5,711 bases of DNA from Spirochaetales bacterium. Lineage in GTDB: Bacteria; Spirochaetota; Spirochaetia; DSM-27196; SKKC01. The first letter of the stretch is position 1. Each line of letters opens with the position of its first letter. This document shows positions 1 through 5,607 of this stretch, one piece after another. The notes beneath the pieces were generated by a model. The model saw only the letters and a list, made by a program, of their open reading frames with translations. It searched no databases and was not told the DNA's origin. A program made the translations under genes and the position numbers. The DNA is taken from assembly GCA_007126865.1 (NCBI GenBank), contig SLAN01000319.1, positions 1-5,711 on the forward strand. Reading direction: 5' to 3'.

Positions 1-1
1 C

Positions 2-1822
2 AACCGGGCATTGACCACCGTCGGGCATAACGTGACGAACTCCGCCACCGAAGGTTACAGCAGGCAGCGAGCCGAGATGTCGGCGTTTCACCCGCTCACC
101 CGACCCGGTCTCACGAGGCCGGAACGAGCGGGACAGCTCGGACAGGGGGTCGAAGTAACCCGGATTGCCCGCGTGCGTGACATGATCCTCGAGGATCGGA
201 TCGTGGGAGAGGCGCACAAAGAGACATACTGGGAAGAGCGTGACAAGTACATGCTCATGCTCGAGCAGATTTACAACGAGCCGACCGGGCAATCGATTCG
301 AGGAGACCTCGACCGTTTCTGGGACGCGTGGCAGGAGCTCTCCGTTCATCCCGACCAGATGGCGCCGCGCGAAGCGGTGCTCGAGCGTGGGAAGTCACTC
401 GTCCAGAACATCAACGAGCGATATAACGACCTCGACCGCATTCGAAGCATGCTCGAAGACGAAATCACCGGCGCGGTCTCCCGGGTCAACGACCTTGCCG
501 ACGAGATCGCCGGACTGAACGAACAGATTCGATCCGCCGAGGCGGCCGGTGACAATCCGAACGATCTGTACGATCGCCGCGATCTGCTTGTCGAACGCCT
601 CGGACAGTTCGCGAATATCTCCACCGACCGCCGTGACCCGGGCGAGTTCCGGGTGAACATCGGAGGATTTCACCTCATTCAGGGAACGATCGCCAAGCAG
701 TTCGTCACCGAACCCGACCCGAATAACGCCGGCTATTCGCGGGTATTGTGGCAACACACCGGCGAAGAGGTGCAGCTCGGAGGAGGCCGCCTCGCCGCGT
801 TCCTCGAGCTGCGTGACGACGATGTGCGCGGCGAAATCCAGAATCTCGACAACATGGCGGTTAACTTCACCGATCTGGTTAACGAAATACACCGTGAAGG
901 GTTCGGCAGAAACGGACGAACCGGTCGCGACTTCTTCGCCGAGCTGCCGTTTGTCGAGAACACGCTCGGCAATTACGACCTCAGTGGCGACGGGATACTT
1001 GACTCCAGCCTGATCTTCCGTCTCAGCGGCGCGAATGAGGTGAGCCGCGACGAGCAGATCGGGCTGTCCGGCACGATTACGCTCGCCGGGCCGCGTCAGC
1101 CGATCGAGATCGATTATAACCCGACCGATACCGTCGAGCAGGTCGTTGCGAGAATCAACAACAGTGGAGCCGAGGTAGTCGCGCGAATCGACCGCAACAA
1201 CCGCATTACGCTGAAGGGAACGCCGGCCGAAGAGCTCGCGAATCGCGACTTCGTGATTCGGCACGTCGAAGACAGTGGGGAGTTTCTTGTCGGATATGCC
1301 GGGTTGCTCGGCGAAAGTGGAGCCGAGGGCGCTTTCACGTGGGCAGAACCCGATGCGGTGGTCGGTTTGCACGATGATACGGATTTCGCGGTGGCACCGC
1401 AGGAGAATCCATCGGCCTGGATCGGCGTGAACCCGGAGATCGAACAGGAGCCGGCCACCATCGCCGCCGGGCTTTCCCGGCAGGGCAGGGACGGGGAGAT
1501 CGGAGACGGCGGTGCGGCGGAGGCGATCGCCGAGCTTCGCCATCAACCGGTAATGGTCGGTCAGATATCGACTTTCGATGACTACTTCGCAGACACCGCG
1601 GCGAGTATCGGGTTACGCGGCGAGCAGGCGCGAAACCACTATCAGACGCATGAGCTGCGGATGAAAGAGCTTCACGACTGGCGTGATTCAATCTCCGGCG
1701 TGAATATGGATGAGGAGCTTTCGCAGATGATCAAGTTTCAGCATGGCTATCGCGCGGCGTCGCGCTTCGTGACCGAGATCGATCGGATGCTCGACACGAT
1801 CATTAATCAGATGGGTGTCTAA
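2..1822 (+). CDS. flgK: Flagellar hook-associated protein 1 (FlgK), 5' end missing
   Basis: FlgK is the first of the two hook-filament junction proteins; it is exported by the flagellar type III system and sits at the distal end of the hook. The frame is open from base 2, and the first visible residues (NRALTTVGHNVTNSATEGYSRQ) are the conserved D0 helix and 'N-x-x-T-x-GYSRQ' motif found about 20 residues into FlgK, so the true start lies just left of the window; the TTG at 11 is not the start. A long helical coiled-coil stretch follows (about nt 200-600). A flagellin IN-type module lies at about nt 1050-1310, around VARINNSGAEVVARID. The C-terminus (MDEELSQMIKFQHGYRAASR, then a heptad-like tail ending INQMGV) is the standard FlgK D0 helix. 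The 606 visible residues plus about 20 missing fit the family length. flgL follows after 3 nt, so they are almost certainly co-transcribed. Identification is firm; only the start is missing. Confidence 0.96.
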   Translation, partial: NRALTTVGHNVTNSATEGYSRQRAEMSAFHPLTRPGLTRPERAGQLGQGVEVTRIARVRDMILEDRIVGEAHKETYWEERDKYMLMLEQIYNEPTGQSIRGDLDRFWDAWQELSVHPDQMAPREAVLERGKSLVQNINERYNDLDRIRSMLEDEITGAVSRVNDLADEIAGLNEQIRSAEAAGDNPNDLYDRRDLLVERLGQFANISTDRRDPGEFRVNIGGFHLIQGTIAKQFVTEPDPNNAGYSRVLWQHTGEEVQLGGGRLAAFLELRDDDVRGEIQNLDNMAVNFTDLVNEIHREGFGRNGRTGRDFFAELPFVENTLGNYDLSGDGILDSSLIFRLSGANEVSRDEQIGLSGTITLAGPRQPIEIDYNPTDTVEQVVARINNSGAEVVARIDRNNRITLKGTPAEELANRDFVIRHVEDSGEFLVGYAGLLGESGAEGAFTWAEPDAVVGLHDDTDFAVAPQENPSAWIGVNPEIEQEPATIAAGLSRQGRDGEIGDGGAAEAIAELRHQPVMVGQISTFDDYFADTAASIGLRGEQARNHYQTHELRMKELHDWRDSISGVNMDEELSQMIKFQHGYRAASRFVTEIDRMLDTIINQMGV

Positions 1823-1825
1823 CGC

Positions 1826-3070
1826 ATGAACCGTATTAGCACGAATCTGCCGAACGACAATACTCGTTTCTTTCTGCGGCGACAGGAAGTTGATCGAAGA
1901 ACGGTGCAGAACCGCATTTCCAGCCAGCAGCGGATCCAGAATCTGCGCGATGACCCGGTCGGTGCCGCACACGCCACACGCTTTGAGAGCCACTCGGTGC
2001 GTCTCGAGCGCTATGGAAAGAACATCCAATACGCGCAGGACAATCACCGCGTGACCGAAGGCTATATGCGTGAATCGGTCGATATCATGCAGCGTATTCG
2101 CGAGATCGCGATCCAGGGTGCCCACGGAACGTACTCACGCGACGAAATGCGCCACATGGCGCAGGAGGTGGACGAGCTGCTCGAAGAGCTTGTAGAGATA
2201 GGGAACGCACGAAACGCCACCGGCTCCTCGCTGTTTGCCGGTGCGCGCTCGCGGAGCGACGCGTTTCAGGTACTTCGCGGGAATGTCGAGGGGGCCGACG
2301 GCAGGCGGATCACCGAAGTCATGTACAACGGCGACATCACCCGGAACATGACCGAAATCGGCGACGGATCGCACATCGAACTCAACTTCCCCGGTAACTC
2401 TTACTTCTGGGCCGAGGATCAGATTATCTACTCCGATGTCGATGCGACCGATTACGTTGTCCAGCAGAACTCGAACTTCTACATAGACGGAGTGAGGGTT
2501 GATGTCAACGAAGGCGATTCGGTCTTCGCAGTCATCGACCGGATTAACGACAGCGACGCTGCAGTTCGTGCCCGCCTCGATCCGGTTCAGGATGGACTGG
2601 TTATAGAGAGCACTACACCGCACCAGATCTGGCTCGAGGACGGGGAGGGGAGCGTGCTCTCCGATCTCGGCATCGTGGACCCGCAGGCGGCTCGCCCGCC
2701 GCAGAACATCGCTCCCGGCGCGCAGGTATTCGGCGGCAGCGCCTTCGATATGGTGATCAATCTCCGTGACAGGCTGCTCGCCGGCGACCAGCTCGACGTC
2801 GGTGGAGCTTCGCTCGGTGGCATCGACCAGGCGCTCGACAATATGCTCGGCAGGCTCGCACGGCTCGGTGCACAGGACAGCCGACTGGAAGTCACGCTCG
2901 AGAGGACCATGCGCGTGCAGGGTGAAGTCGACAATATGCACTCACGGTGGGTCGACGTGGATATGGCCGAGGCCCTGACCGATCTGCGGATGATGGAGTA
3001 TACGCACCAATCGGCGCTCGCGGTGGCCGGACGCATACTTCCGCAGACGCTACTGGACTTTCTCAGGTGA
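1826..3070 (+). CDS. flgL: Flagellar hook-associated protein 3 (FlgL)
   Basis: FlgL is the second junction protein, lying between FlgK and the flagellin filament. The 414-residue product begins MNRISTNL, followed by a flagellin-like N-terminal helical region: about residues 25-130 include 'RISSQQRIQNLRDDPVGAA', the counterpart of the 'SGKRI-x-x-x-DDPA' motif of FlgL and flagellins, and 'GNARNATGSSLFAG'. Residues of about 216-287 (FYIDGVRV to DLGIVD) look like a flagellin IN module. The C-terminal helices (about 325-414) end in the flagellin-like 'MAEALTDLRMMEYTHQSALAVAGRI'. The ATG at 1826 is 3 nt after the flgK stop; the only Shine-Dalgarno-like bases are GGGTG inside the flgK 3' end, so its translation may depend partly on readers of flgK. 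The length exceeds that of the roughly 300-residue enterobacterial and Bacillus FlgL and is explained by the inserted central domain. Identification is secure from sequence and gene order. Confidence 0.95.
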   Translation: MNRISTNLPNDNTRFFLRRQEVDRRTVQNRISSQQRIQNLRDDPVGAAHATRFESHSVRLERYGKNIQYAQDNHRVTEGYMRESVDIMQRIREIAIQGAHGTYSRDEMRHMAQEVDELLEELVEIGNARNATGSSLFAGARSRSDAFQVLRGNVEGADGRRITEVMYNGDITRNMTEIGDGSHIELNFPGNSYFWAEDQIIYSDVDATDYVVQQNSNFYIDGVRVDVNEGDSVFAVIDRINDSDAAVRARLDPVQDGLVIESTTPHQIWLEDGEGSVLSDLGIVDPQAARPPQNIAPGAQVFGGSAFDMVINLRDRLLAGDQLDVGGASLGGIDQALDNMLGRLARLGAQDSRLEVTLERTMRVQGEVDNMHSRWVDVDMAEALTDLRMMEYTHQSALAVAGRILPQTLLDFLR

Positions 3071-3201
3071 TCAGTGACGGCCGAAAGGCACCGACGACCG
3101 TTGACCGGCGCTAATCGGAATGGGAATGGTGATCGGCGACGGACAGCATGCGCGCCTCCGGAGCGCACGACAATTCGTAGGGAAGCGGGAGTAGTACCGA
3201 C
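3071..3201 (+). promoter_or_regulatory. GGA-rich flgL-fliW intergenic leader, candidate CsrA target
   Basis: This 131-nt gap precedes fliW. It contains six GGA trinucleotides (3117, 3123, 3141, 3160, 3181, 3188). CsrA-family proteins recognise GGA, best when it is exposed in a hairpin loop. The one at 3160 lies in a 7-nt loop (CUCCGGA) closed by a GCGC/GCGC stem (3152-3155 with 3163-3166), and the one at 3188 overlaps the likely fliW ribosome binding site. TTGACC at 3101 resembles a -35 box, but no good -10 follows. CsrA binding here is an inference from motif content alone; GGA is common in GC-rich DNA and is part of any Shine-Dalgarno sequence. Confidence 0.3.
3187..3191 (+). promoter_or_regulatory. 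Ribosome binding site of fliW
   Basis: GGGAG lies 10 nt before the ATG at 3202, a little far but usable. It supports that ATG as the fliW start, as does the match of the product's first residues ([13 protein letters not shown]) to the usual FliW N-terminus. A second purine run (AGGGAAG, 3179-3185) is too distant to be the main site. Confidence 0.55.
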
Positions 3202-3651
3202 ATGACCATTGAAACAAAGGCGTACGGACAGGTTGAGATCGACGAGAAGCAGATAATCGACTTTCCTCGAGGTTTGTTCGGCTTCGAGGCGCTCCGGCGG
3301 TTTGCTCTTCTCGATGCTCACCGGCAACCGTTCTACTGGCTGCAGAGTCTGGATCGAACGAAGGTGGCGTTCGTTCTGCTGAATCCGCTTCTCTTTCGGC
3401 CGGATTACACCCTCGATGTTCCCCCGGAGGAGCTCGAGTCACTCGGAGCGAGTGAGAGCGAAGATTTGCTCGTATTCTGCATTGTCACCATCCCGGAGAA
3501 TCAGGAGCACATGACGGCGAACCTGCAGGGTCCGGTCGTGATAAACCGTAAGACGCGTGAAGGGCGACAGATCATCAGCAATAACCCGAAGTGGCAGGTG
3601 CGGCACAATATTCAGGAAGAGCTCGCACGGATGAGGTCCGATGCATGCTGA
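3202..3651 (+). CDS. fliW: Flagellar assembly factor FliW
   Basis: FliW is a small cytoplasmic protein that binds both flagellin and CsrA. In Bacillus subtilis, export of flagellin frees FliW to bind and inactivate CsrA, which lifts repression of flagellin translation. The 149-residue product has the family signatures in order: '[22 protein letters not shown]' (about residues 8-29), 'FYWLQSLD' (about 46-53), 'VAFVLLNP' (about 57-64), 'VFCIVTIPE' (about 91-99), and '[19 protein letters not shown]' followed by a final 'RHNI'. Its length is typical. The last 7 nt overlap csrA, an arrangement expected for two proteins that act together in near-fixed ratio. The flagellin partner is outside the window, so the target is inferred from the family. 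Nothing is missing or truncated. Confidence 0.96.
   Translation: MTIETKAYGQVEIDEKQIIDFPRGLFGFEALRRFALLDAHRQPFYWLQSLDRTKVAFVLLNPLLFRPDYTLDVPPEELESLGASESEDLLVFCIVTIPENQEHMTANLQGPVVINRKTREGRQIISNNPKWQVRHNIQEELARMRSDAC
3633..3636 (+). promoter_or_regulatory. Ribosome binding site of csrA, inside fliW
   Basis: GAGG within the last codons of fliW stands 8 nt before the ATG at 3645. It decides the csrA start, because the frame is also open upstream to an ATG at 3591 that would add 18 residues with no similarity to CsrA. Confidence 0.6.
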
Positions 3652-3908
3652 TTCTCGCCCGCAAAGTGAACGAGCGAATCATCATAGGTGACGACATCGA
3701 GGTCTCGGTCGTCGAGATCAAGGGCGATCAGGTGAAACTCGGGGTGAATGCGCCGCGTGACGTCAAGGTCTATCGCCACGAAGTCTACGAATCGATCCAG
3801 CGCGAGAACCGGCTTGCCGCCGAATCCGCGGGCGAAATCCCCGATGTGGACGATCTCTTTGGCGACAGCCGAAGCGACGAGAACAAAAAAAGCTCCGACG
3901 ACCGGTAG
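3645..3908 (+). CDS. csrA: Carbon storage / translational regulator CsrA with long acidic tail
   Basis: CsrA is a dimeric RNA-binding protein that represses or protects mRNAs by binding GGA motifs near ribosome binding sites; in flagellated bacteria with FliW its main known target is the flagellin mRNA. Residues 1-57 match the family closely: [20 protein letters not shown], then '[31 protein letters not shown]'. The RNA-contacting positions L4 and R44 of the E. coli protein are present. N55, which I recall as a FliW-contact residue in B. subtilis CsrA, is also present. The product is 87 residues, against about 61 in E. coli and 74 in B. subtilis; the extra C-terminus is hydrophilic and mostly acidic ([19 protein letters not shown]), with a run of seven A at 3885-3891 near its end. 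The C-terminal extension is where FliW binds in systems studied. The start overlaps the fliW stop by 7 nt. Confidence 0.96.
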   Translation: MLILARKVNERIIIGDDIEVSVVEIKGDQVKLGVNAPRDVKVYRHEVYESIQRENRLAAESAGEIPDVDDLFGDSRSDENKKSSDDR

Positions 3909-3909
3909 C

Positions 3910-3932
3910 GCCGCCGGCCTTCGGTCGGTGGC
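3910..3932. terminator. Possible hairpin between convergent csrA and tsaB
   Basis: A 10-bp stem with two G-U pairs (when read on the plus strand) and a 3-nt loop can form immediately after the csrA stop codon: 3910-3919 pairs with 3923-3932. No T-run follows on the plus strand. On the minus strand a T7 run (complement of 3885-3891) follows, but about 18 nt beyond the stem. It could slow or stop transcription from either side, but it is not a canonical intrinsic terminator. Confidence 0.25.
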
Positions 3933-3951
3933 ACGGCGAGTCAGTGTCGGT

Positions 3952-3989
3952 CCGTTATTCTTCTGCCTGGCCGTTATTCTTCTGCCTGG
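3952..3989. repeat. Perfect 19-bp tandem duplication across the tsaB stop codon
   Basis: The 19-bp unit CCGTTATTCTTCTGCCTGG occurs twice head to tail (3952-3970 and 3971-3989) with no mismatch. The second copy, read on the minus strand, encodes the last residues of TsaB (QAEE) and its TAA; the first copy lies just beyond that stop, so the protein end is unchanged. Perfect identity suggests a recent slippage event. Confidence 0.95.
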
Positions 3990-4717
3990 CTTCCGCGCAG
4001 GTAAACGGGGCCGGCGTCGTCGCGAAGGTCGAGCGCTCCCTCTGTATCGGAGAACGCGAGATCGAGCACCGCGTTTGCGACCCCACCTTCGTACACCAAT
4101 GACGGCTCGAACGTCACCGGGCTGCCGGACACTTCACCCGCTATCTCCTCCACCGCGGCACCGACTGCAGCGACCGTCCTTTCGTTGTCGGGACCGACGA
4201 CGGTGACCGTTCCGCTGCACCGTTCACGGACTCGAGTCGCTATCTCTCCCGGCGGGAGGTCGGCAGGTCCCCAGATTCGCTTTTCGTCGTAATAGAGGGC
4301 GGCAAAGTATCGGTGTTTTCTTCCGTCGATCGCGCAGAGCACCGGCGAAGGTAGCGTTCCGCCTGCGTTGCCGTCGAGTCGGTACGCTGCCCGAGCATAC
4401 GCGTCCAGCGTCGGTACGCCGACGAGTCTGCAGTCGCGAGCGGTTGCGTATAAGCCTTTCGCCGTGCTCAGACCGATGCGGAGCCCGGTAAAACTCCCCG
4501 GTCCAATTGAACAGGCGACGAGCGAAAGATCGCGAGGCGAGACGGCGTTTCGATCGAACAGACGGCGAAGCATCGGCGCCAGCAGCTCGTTATGCCGCCG
4601 ACCCGCACGAAGCGTTTCACGGTCGGTGCCTTCGCGCGTACGGAGTACGACGTCGAGCACGGTCGAGGATGTGTCCAGGGCGAGCGCGGGATAGCGGTCG
4701 GTATAATCTCTACTCAT
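3974..4717 (-). CDS. tsaB: tRNA threonylcarbamoyladenosine biosynthesis protein TsaB
   Basis: TsaB is the non-catalytic ASKHA-fold partner of TsaD; with TsaD and TsaE it transfers the threonylcarbamoyl group onto A37 of tRNAs reading ANN codons (t6A). From the ATG at 4717 the protein is 247 residues. It has 'LALDTSS' at about residues 12-18, the hallmark 'IGPGSFTGLRIGLSTAKGL' at about 71-89, 'LVGVPTLDA', 'CAIDGRKHRYFAALY' in the middle, and the usual closing 'PVYLRG' (about 237-242). An in-frame GTG at 4765 would add 16 residues that look unlike the family and run into a tandem repeat, so the ATG with AGGCGG upstream (9 nt spacing) is preferred. tsaE lies upstream on the same strand, 174 nt away. 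The gene converges on csrA with 65 nt between stops. The family often has tsaD or rimI nearby; neither is here. Confidence 0.94.
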   Translation of the reverse strand: MSRDYTDRYPALALDTSSTVLDVVLRTREGTDRETLRAGRRHNELLAPMLRRLFDRNAVSPRDLSLVACSIGPGSFTGLRIGLSTAKGLYATARDCRLVGVPTLDAYARAAYRLDGNAGGTLPSPVLCAIDGRKHRYFAALYYDEKRIWGPADLPPGEIATRVRERCSGTVTVVGPDNERTVAAVGAAVEEIAGEVSGSPVTFEPSLVYEGGVANAVLDLAFSDTEGALDLRDDAGPVYLRGSQAEE

Positions 4718-4735
4718 ATTCGGTGCCGCCTGAGA

Positions 4736-4763
4736 GTTTGTCGGACCTCGTTTGTCGGACCTC
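4736..4763. repeat. Perfect 14-bp tandem duplication
   Basis: GTTTGTCGGACCTC is present twice in a row (4736-4749 and 4750-4763), without mismatch. It duplicates the outer end of the left arm of the surrounding inverted repeat, so that the left side has two copies and the right side one. Confidence 0.95.
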
Positions 4764-4820
4764 ACTTCGGTATTGAATATCGGACGTATATGGCGCCATC
4801 GGAACGCATTTGTCTCCGCT

Positions 4821-4848
4821 ATAATATGTGCTAAATAATATGCGCTAA
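4821..4848. repeat. 14-bp tandem repeat with one mismatch
   Basis: ATAATATGTGCTAA (4821-4834) is followed directly by ATAATATGCGCTAA (4835-4848); they differ at one base. The unit carries ATAATA, which reads TATTAT on the minus strand, so a -10-like box is doubled at 14-bp spacing. It sits in the core of the compound inverted repeat. Confidence 0.9.
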
Positions 4849-4865
4849 GCCCTTCCGATATTCAA
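4821..4865 (-). promoter_or_regulatory. Possible tsaB promoter inside the inverted repeat
   Basis: On the minus strand TTGAAT (4865-4860) is a fair -35 box, and TATTAT at 4840-4835 a fair -10 box, but the spacer is 19 nt, longer than the usual 17. A second TATTAT is at 4826-4821, with only a weak -35 in front. Transcription from either would reach the tsaB ATG at 4717 after a leader of about 100 nt. A perfect TATAAT also exists on the plus strand (4820-4825), but it has no good -35 and would read only antisense to tsaE. The AT-rich setting and the gap between tsaE and tsaB support a promoter here; the boxes alone do not prove it. Confidence 0.3.
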
Positions 4866-4891
4866 TTCTGCCTATCTGTCCGACAAACTCC

Positions 4892-5347
4892 TTATTCGAG
4901 CGTGGAGATGATTCCGCTCAAGCCGGGATCCGGCGAATCGAGCCCGATAATTCGGAGATCGTCGTACGGATCGGGACGCGAAATCCACACCTCGATATCG
5001 TATTCGTCGAGACCGCCACCTGCGCGTTCCGGCCACTCGACGACGAGAACTCCATCGGAAGACTCATCGAGGAGGTCGAGCTCCTCGAACTCGTCGCGGC
5101 TCGAGACACGGTAGAGGTCGGCATGGTAGATGCGTGGTTCACACGGGTATTCGTTAACGATAGCGAACGACGGACTCCGTACCGGGACATCGGTACAAAG
5201 CGCGCTTGCCAGCCCGCGGACGAACTCGGTTTTGCCTGCGCCGAGATCGCCTCGCAGCACGACAATGTGACCGGGCGCCAGTATTCGGGCGAGTCGATAG
5301 GCGACTGACCGGGTATCCGCGGGCGTGGGACAGCGCGTCGTTATCAG
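4892..5347 (-). CDS. tsaE: tRNA threonylcarbamoyladenosine ATPase TsaE, non-canonical CTG start proposed
   Basis: TsaE is the ATPase that drives turnover of the TsaBD complex in t6A synthesis. Counting from the proposed CTG start at 5347 the product is 151 residues. It has the Walker A loop GDLGAGKT at 33-40, the 'SPSFAIVNEY' segment at 58-67, 'HADLYR' at 75-80 and 'VVEWPER' at 102-108, all family hallmarks. The first ordinary start in frame is the GTG at 5260, but this would remove about 29 residues, including a family-like N-terminal segment (ITTRCPTPADTRSVAYRLAR) and half of the strand before Walker A. No in-frame ATG, GTG or TTG exists between 5260 and about 5420. CTG at 5347-5345 overlaps the stop of the preceding gene (CTGA), with GAGAGG 9 nt upstream. 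The function is firm; the start is the uncertain part, and ATA at 5344 is another option. Confidence 0.88.
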   Translation of the reverse strand: MITTRCPTPADTRSVAYRLARILAPGHIVVLRGDLGAGKTEFVRGLASALCTDVPVRSPSFAIVNEYPCEPRIYHADLYRVSSRDEFEELDLLDESSDGVLVVEWPERAGGGLDEYDIEVWISRPDPYDDLRIIGLDSPDPGLSGIISTLE

Positions 5348-5607
5348 GAGAGTCGTCCTCTCGAATCGAGCGTACTGATATGCGAGCGCAACTCGCGTAT
5401 TAACGGAATAACCGGATAGTTCGAAGATCCGACGACTCTGACCCGTATCTCGAGGGTGCCGACTGCGGTGTTTTCGAGATCGAATTCGACCGGTTGAACG
5501 GTGGAACCGCTGTTACGACCGCGGAGCACCGCGTCGGCGGTGAACGAGCGTCGATATGAGAGCGGTAACTCTTTTCGATTGAGATTGCGAAGCTCGACGA
5601 CCTTCAT
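5344..5607 (-). CDS. Unidentified 87-residue protein, coupled to tsaE
   Basis: I do not recognise this protein. It starts MKVVELRNLNRKELPLSY and alternates charged and hydrophobic residues (PVEFDLENTAVGTLEIRVRV), which suggests a small beta-rich soluble domain, followed by a probable short helix (VIPLIRELRSHISTLDSRG). There is no signal peptide, transmembrane segment, cysteine or histidine-rich metal site; a single histidine lies near the C-terminus. The ATG at 5607 is embedded in ATGA, shared with the stop of the upstream frame, and its own stop overlaps the proposed tsaE start as CTGA. GAGAGG is only 2 nt before the ATG, unusually close, so initiation probably depends on ribosomes finishing the upstream gene. 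Its tight coupling on both sides argues that it is a real gene and not a chance frame. The function is unknown. Confidence 0.75.
   Translation of the reverse strand: MKVVELRNLNRKELPLSYRRSFTADAVLRGRNSGSTVQPVEFDLENTAVGTLEIRVRVVGSSNYPVIPLIRELRSHISTLDSRGRLS

Larger units (their letters stand above)
4734..4890. repeat. Compound inverted repeat in the tsaE-tsaB gap
   Basis: Two nested pairs of arms face each other. The outer pair is GAGTTTGTCGGAC (4734-4746) and its exact complement at 4878-4890; an 11-bp copy of the left outer arm is also at 4750-4760. The inner pair is ATTGAATATCGGA (4772-4784) and its exact complement at 4854-4866. Measured from the 4750 copy, both sides have an 11-nt spacer (4761-4771 and 4867-4877) whose sequences do not match. 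The 69-nt centre (4785-4853) is about 45% GC, lower than the flanking genes. A single-stranded copy could fold into a long stem with a symmetric internal loop. It may be a small non-autonomous mobile element (MITE-like), a regulatory structure, or a relic; no transposase or clear target-site duplication is visible. Confidence 0.8.

Noticed and set aside
395..1546. Long open frame on the minus strand (383 codons) opposite flgK
   Set aside because: It lies wholly antisense to a clear flgK, its product looks like no known family, and long antisense frames are common opposite GC-rich genes because of codon bias.
2135..2941. Long minus-strand open frame (268 codons) opposite flgL
   Set aside because: Same reasoning: fully covered by flgL, which has unmistakable FlgL ends, and no ribosome binding site or family features were seen.
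3101..3130. Sigma-70 promoter for fliW (TTGACC at 3101)
   Set aside because: At 17-18 nt spacing the -10 candidates (GAATGG, AATGGT) are poor. A flagellar sigma-28 promoter was also not found.
3885..3932. Intrinsic terminator for tsaB using the T7 run on the minus strand
   Set aside because: The stem that forms best (3910-3932) is about 18 nt from the T run, and stems adjacent to the run are short or bulged. It is kept only as a weak hairpin feature.
3748..4206. Plus-strand open frame of 152 codons starting in csrA and running antisense to tsaB
   Set aside because: It uses another frame of csrA, is extremely arginine- and proline-rich, and crosses the tandem duplication; typical of a shadow frame.
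4734..4890. Integron attC site
   Set aside because: The ends are GTTTGTC and GACAAAC, the wrong orientation and sequence for the RYYYAAC...GTTRRRY simple sites, and no integrase or cassette array is seen.
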